A stretch of 64,000 bases of DNA. It comes from Lindgomyces ingoldianus (lineage: Eukaryota > Ascomycota > Dothideomycetes > Pleosporales > Lindgomycetaceae). Numbering within the stretch: the first letter of the stretch is position 1; every line of letters starts with the position of its first letter. Both the position numbers and the translations under genes were made by a program. The DNA is taken from NCBI RefSeq assembly GCF_010093535.1, contig NW_022985180.1:909321-973320 (forward strand), read 5' to 3'. This document shows positions 59,213-64,000 of this stretch, piece by piece. Under the pieces are notes generated by a model. It searched no databases and was not told the DNA's origin. It saw only the letters and a list, made by a program, of their open reading frames with translations.

Positions 59213-59748
59213 CTAGCAACTTTTTCTTTTTGTCTAAAGAGTTACCTTCTGTATGTGTTACTTTTCTTTTGTCTGTGTAAGTCTATCTAATTATGTTCTG
59301 CCTATACTCTACCCTATTTGTTAGGACTTGCCCTAGTAATGCTGTGCGTTAGGATAGGCTAGTTGCACTATGTAAATAGCTCTTCTCTTCTTTATCCTTT
59401 ACTTTCTAAGCTCTGCTGTATAATCCTCTAGCTCTTTTCTCTTTTTGTACAGTGCTAGCAGTGACAGATCCTTATAATAAGAAAAATAAGTGTGTATAAT
59501 ACAAAAAAAAGAAAATAAGCCTTATATAAAAGCGTTGTTAGTCTAGTTAGTCTAGGGCATCTTTGCGCACAGGATCTAGCTAGTCCACAGATGCTTCTAT
59601 CTAGACAGAGAGGCAGTTAGTTAGAACTAATAATTAAAGAGCCTAATTTAGTGTTTTCTTTATACATGCATTTACTAAGTTGTCTTTACTATTAATCTAC
59701 CTAATTTTAGTAGTTTCTCTCTTCTTGTATAATTTGCAGAGTAACATA

Positions 59749-60881
59749 ACGTACTTTACAGGCAAGTTGCTTACACATCTAAGTTGCTTACTTTTGCTAG
59801 AACCCTACTAAACTACTTTTCTTACACTAATGCATTTCTAATAACACTACTTAGATGTGCTAAAAGAATATTAGATACAGCTTACACTTTAAGCTTTTAA
59901 ATAAAACATAAAACTCTTAAAAAAACATACTATAGCTATATATAAAGTCTTTTAAAAAATAATAAATAATAATAGCACTAAGTAATTTTTATAAGCTAAT
60001 TCTACAGCTAATTTATAAAGGCTAGGTAATAATAAGAAGTAGGTAATTATTAAGACTATACTTAAGCTATATGTGTAAGAATTTTCCTCTTAGATAGCAT
60101 TTATAGCTAATATAGCTAATTCCTTACACGCTAAGCGTAATCTAAGCGCTGTTAGCATAAACTAGCCTAGTATGTTTATAAAGCATTATTTAAAGCTTAA
60201 AGTAAAGTTTTAAATGTAAGTATAGTTAATAAATATTTAGCCTATAATAAAGTCTATTTTACTAAAGTTATATGTATTATTATTCTAGATGCTATACTTA
60301 GCTTTAATATTCTTTATAAGGCTAAACCTACTTTAAATTACTTTAGAACTTTTATAAAAAGCTCTTTTATAGTTATACTATGCTTAAATGTTACTTTAAG
60401 GTCTAGATAATGCTTTCTAAACATACTAGGCTAGTTTATGCTAACATAGCCTAGATTACACTTAGCGCGTAAAAAATTAGCTATATTAGCTATATATGCT
60501 ATCTAAGGGGAAAATTCTTACACATATAGCTTAAGTATAGTCTTAATAATTACCTACTTCTTGTTATTCCCTAGCCTTTATAAGTTAGCTATAGAATTAG
60601 CTTATAAAAGTTATCTAGTGCTATAGTTATTTATTATTTTTTAAAAGACTTTATACATAGCTATAGTATAATTCTTTAAAAGTTTGATGTTTTATTTAAA
60701 AGCTTAAAGTGTAAGCTATATCTAACATTTTTTTAGCATATTTAAGTAGTGTTGTTAGAAATGCATTAGTGTAAAAAAAGTAGTTTAGTAGGGTCTTAGT
60801 AAAAGTAAGCAACTTAGGTGTGTAAGCAACTTAGGTGTGTAAGCAACTTAGGTGTGTAAGCAACTTGCCTGTAAAGTACGT
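59749..60881. mobile_element. Pogo e: foldback derivative with two 5' ends
   Basis: 1133 bp with TA duplications (59747-59748 and 60882-60883). Copia-2 B reads GTAACATAATATTAATT uninterrupted near 47154. Both halves are the 5' end of pogo-1, facing each other. The left arm (59749 to about 60230) and the right arm (about 60390-60881, reversed) align along roughly 480 bases, with about 160 bases between them that extend the right arm. The 3' half of the transposon is absent. The right terminus also carries a three-fold repeat of an 18-bp unit (AAGCAACTTAGGTGTGT core, about 60806-60860). Confidence 0.85.
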
Positions 60882-63800
60882 TAATGTTAATTATAAGTTG
60901 CTTTTTGCTAGTAGTGCTTATCTTAATAAGGTAATTATACAAAAACTTTAAATCTATGCAGATTACTACTAAAATTAGTAGTAGTTTAAGTGTTTATATA
61001 ATTTACTATAAAGTTATACTAAGAGTAATTACATTATTAAACTTTTTAACTATTTTATATAGTTTACTAGCAAGAACACTCCTTGTTACTCTTTTACACT
61101 TAGTAGAATTTTAATGTATAATATTACCTAGTATTTTAAAGTAGTTACTTTGCTTTATATAGTCTTTATTATTTAATATAATTAAGAATCTTAGCTATAA
61201 GCTAAGGTTCTTATTATTAGTAAATAATCTATTTATAAAGATAAACAGCTTTGCATAATTAAGCTGTAGTAGTAGAAAGGTAAGACTACACTTACTATTA
61301 TCTATCTACTATTAGATTTGTGTGTTAAGTGCTTAAATATTATTATGCAAAAGGTCTATAGTTTATGTAGTAATAGCCAAGTTAAATGCTGCCTTTAGTT
61401 AACACATAAATATAATGTATGCCCCTTTTACACACTACTTAACATATTGTTGTGTAGCATCCTTATCCTCTAGGTTAATTATATAAAGGTAGCTTACTTA
61501 TTCTTTTTAAGTAAAAACTAATATGTTGCGTGTAAGTTTAATTCTTTTACTATTAAACTTAATAGGCTGCTTCTCTACTAGAATAGTTTTACTTTTTATG
61601 TAAAACTTTACCTTTTACAGTTTTTTCTTTTCTCTTTATATAAAATTTTTTATTATAATGCTTAAAGTATTGTCTGTCTATAAGCTAGTAATACTAAAAG
61701 TGTGCTCTTTTTTATTAGTAATTAAGAGGTAAGGGTTATATAAAAAGATGTGCATACGCAGCTTTTTTTTTATAGTAGTTATAGTATGTTTTAAACTAAT
61801 ATAGTCCTAATTTAGCAGCTTTATATAAGGGTTATACAACCTAGAGTATTATATTTAGTAGAAAGCTCTAGCGTATCTCTTTTAGTAGCTTTATGTATAG
61901 TGTGCGCATAAGCTTATTTATTAATTAAATGTATACTTATATAATATTATATAGTTTAAAATGCATTTTATATATAGCTTTTAAGCTTACTTTTATAGTT
62001 AAAAGTAGTTTCTAGCTTATTTTTTTAAATAGTTAGTAATTAAATAAGAATTTCTTTCTTTTTTTTATCTAAGTAGCTAGTAAACACTAGGCAGAATTTT
62101 TTATATAGTTAGGTTGTTTTGCTTTTTACTTTTTATATAAAGCAAAGGTTAAAAATCTAACTTTTATTCTTTATTAAGTTATACACTATAACTTTAAAAG
62201 TGCTATTAGTAATTAGAGTGTTTATGTTTATATAGTCTAATTCTTTAAATAGTTTTTTAGGTGTAGTAATTACACTATTTATATAAACCTTAATAAATAA
62301 GGCCTAATTATTCTTTTTTTTAAGTTAGAAATACCTAGTTTAGGCTTTATACAAGTTTTCTTTGCTTTTTACTTCTTTTAGTATCTATATCTTCTCTTTA
62401 CACTAGTGCAGCATTGCTATTCTAAGGGGCTTAGTCTATAGTAGGCTTTAGTTCTACCTCTGCAGCATTTTTATAAGGCTATTCTCTTTTCCTCTTCTTT
62501 AGAGAATCTTTTTATACAAAGATTAGTTTATTTAGGTTATCTATTATAAGTAAGTTATTTTTTTTCTTTATATTATAGTTTAACCTGTGTATATTAGAGC
62601 TTTAGTAGGCTATTTTTTTTAATAATAAAGTTTTTTTTAATGCTTTTAATTTTATATAGCCTAGTCTAGCCTTTCTTCTCTCTTTATACTATAATCTTTA
62701 AGCTAAGAGGGAAGTTAAGAACTTTATATATTATAAAGCTATTATAAGTATTAATTATATAATTAATGTTTACTTTTAAATATTTTTTTAAAGTATCTTT
62801 ATTACCTTTTATACTGCGCTTGCTTATGCAATAATGTCTAGTAATAGTAGAGAGTTTAGGTTAATTCTTAGGTATACTCTAAAGACTAGTAGTATTATTT
62901 AGAGCCTTAACTACTATCTGCAGAATAGCCTTATTCTCTGTACAGTCACCTAGCTTAGTCTTTAAGATGTTAAACATTTATTAAAAAGGTATGTGTGTGT
63001 GCTTAACTTTTCTAACTGCTTAATATGCTTTTATAAGCATCTACTTATATGTAGCTTTTATAATTTTTACATAAGCTTAAAAATTCTCTAAGGCAAAGTT
63101 TATACTAGAGTTATACATAATATAGTCTAGAAGTTCTTAATAGGTGTTAATCTAGCATTTGCACAGTGCATCTTAGGTATCTTATGCAGACATAGATTTT
63201 AGGAATGTAGTAGCCTAAAATAATATGTTTATATTAATAACATATAAAACATTCTTATTATTAATTTATATAACATTAATAATAACTTTATAGTTAAAGT
63301 AAGTGTTATTTTTAATTATAAACTTAACTCTTTATAAGGCCTAGTTATATAATTAGTAAAAGTAGTAAAACTTCTTAATCTTTTCTAATACTATAGCATT
63401 AATGTTATAGCTAGCGCTAGTTAGCATCTTTTAGAGTCTCTTTATACAGGGGTGTCTAAATTAGTAGTAGAGGCAGTAGAGTTCTAATTTAGTAAAAAAG
63501 GACATAAACTTTTCTTTACTAACATTAAAAAAAAGTGTCTTTATTTTTATATAATAAAAATAGTAGTTTTATTTTTACATATAATAACATTTAAAACATT
63601 ATTAAAGTATATCTTAAGTTAGTTAGTATTTACTAGTAATAGTAAAAATAGTGTTAGAGTTTTTAAAATATAGTATGTAACTAGACTAATTAAGTTCTAA
63701 ATTTATATAGTACTAATTAATCTTTTTAGTATCTAGCTTTTAAAGCTAATATTTATTTAGCTAAGTGTTTAATTAATTTTTATATATAAGTTTTTTTATA

Positions 63801-64000
63801 TATACGCCTTAAGTTAAGACTTACTAATAGTAGAGATTTTTACTACACCTATATTTTATAGTTTACCTTAGTATACTGTATAGTATTAGTTATTAAGAAT
63901 AAACTACTTAGCATACTTTTTAAGTTTAATGCTGTAGATCTCCTCTTCTATTACATAGTGTAAGTAGGTAGTAAAAGTAAAGTAGTTAATAGCTTTTTTA

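Larger units (their letters stand above)
58933..64000 (-). mobile_element. Copia-2 C: Ty1/Copia element, runs off the window
   Basis: 280-bp left LTR (58933-59212), more like Copia-2 A than B. The interior is parallel to 46615-50300 of Copia-2 B. It includes RNase H, RT and integrase-tail remnants on the minus strand, all with stops. Pogo e (59749-60881) is inserted in it. The other LTR lies beyond 64000. Confidence 0.88.

Noticed and set aside
1..64000. Secondary-metabolite cluster, Starship-type cargo element or effector cluster
   Set aside because: No tyrosine recombinase, large enzyme genes or secreted small proteins are visible; apart from one 2EXR gene everything traceable is transposon-derived.

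Overview
The window is a transposon graveyard from a filamentous ascomycete (Pezizomycotina; the class cannot be fixed from the sequence). About 95% of it is AT-rich DNA made of LTR retrotransposons and pogo/Fot1-like DNA transposons. Their reading frames are broken by TAG and TAA codons where the families carry Gln or Trp. This is the mark of repeat-induced point mutation (RIP, C to T and G to A in duplicated DNA). Only one gene looks functional. It lies in a GC-normal island at about 41.3-44.5 kb.

Layout. 1-6861: an AT-rich repeat split by a complete Copia element (Copia-1, 118-6856, TSD AAAGG). 7493-7640: a GC-rich 30-bp minisatellite. 7641-11091: a pogo fragment and a truncated Gypsy element (Gypsy-1 copy 1). 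11092-12339: an element with CAGGGTTGCC ends that contains a 10-N assembly gap. 12516-40567: a five-level nest. A short LTR element (LTR-X #1) holds pogo b (12577-34392). Pogo b holds Copia-2 A (13174-33122). Copia-2 A holds Gypsy-1 copy 2 (17174-24768), pogo c (25314-27176), a solo LTR (27490-27690) and pogo d (27742-30720). Pogo d holds a different pogo-like element (28899-30013). The LTR of LTR-X #1 also carries Gypsy-2 A (34544-40205). 40584-41219: a pogo end containing a solo LTR with a 10-bp minisatellite. 41222-44565: the island, with one 2EXR-domain gene and one solo LTR. 44566-58027: a complete LTR-X #2 holding Gypsy-2 B, which holds Copia-2 B. 58205-64000: pogo in pogo in pogo, interrupted by Copia-2 C, which holds a foldback pogo element; the nest runs off the window.

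Most boundaries rest on three things read directly: TG..CA or ACGT..ACGT termini, matching target-site duplications, and uninterrupted copies of the target elsewhere in this window. Superfamily calls rest on domain remnants and their order: Copia is INT before RT, Gypsy is RT-RH-INT with a C-terminal chromodomain, and pogo is a DDE transposase with TA duplications. Family names (Copia-1, Gypsy-1, LTR-X and so on) are labels for this report only.

The mutation pattern is itself informative. Changes fall mostly on C preceded by a pyrimidine and followed by a purine, while ACA and GCA mostly survive. The outer edges of elements are spared and their interiors saturated. Both Gypsy families carry chromodomains, which could help explain why the nest keeps growing in one place.
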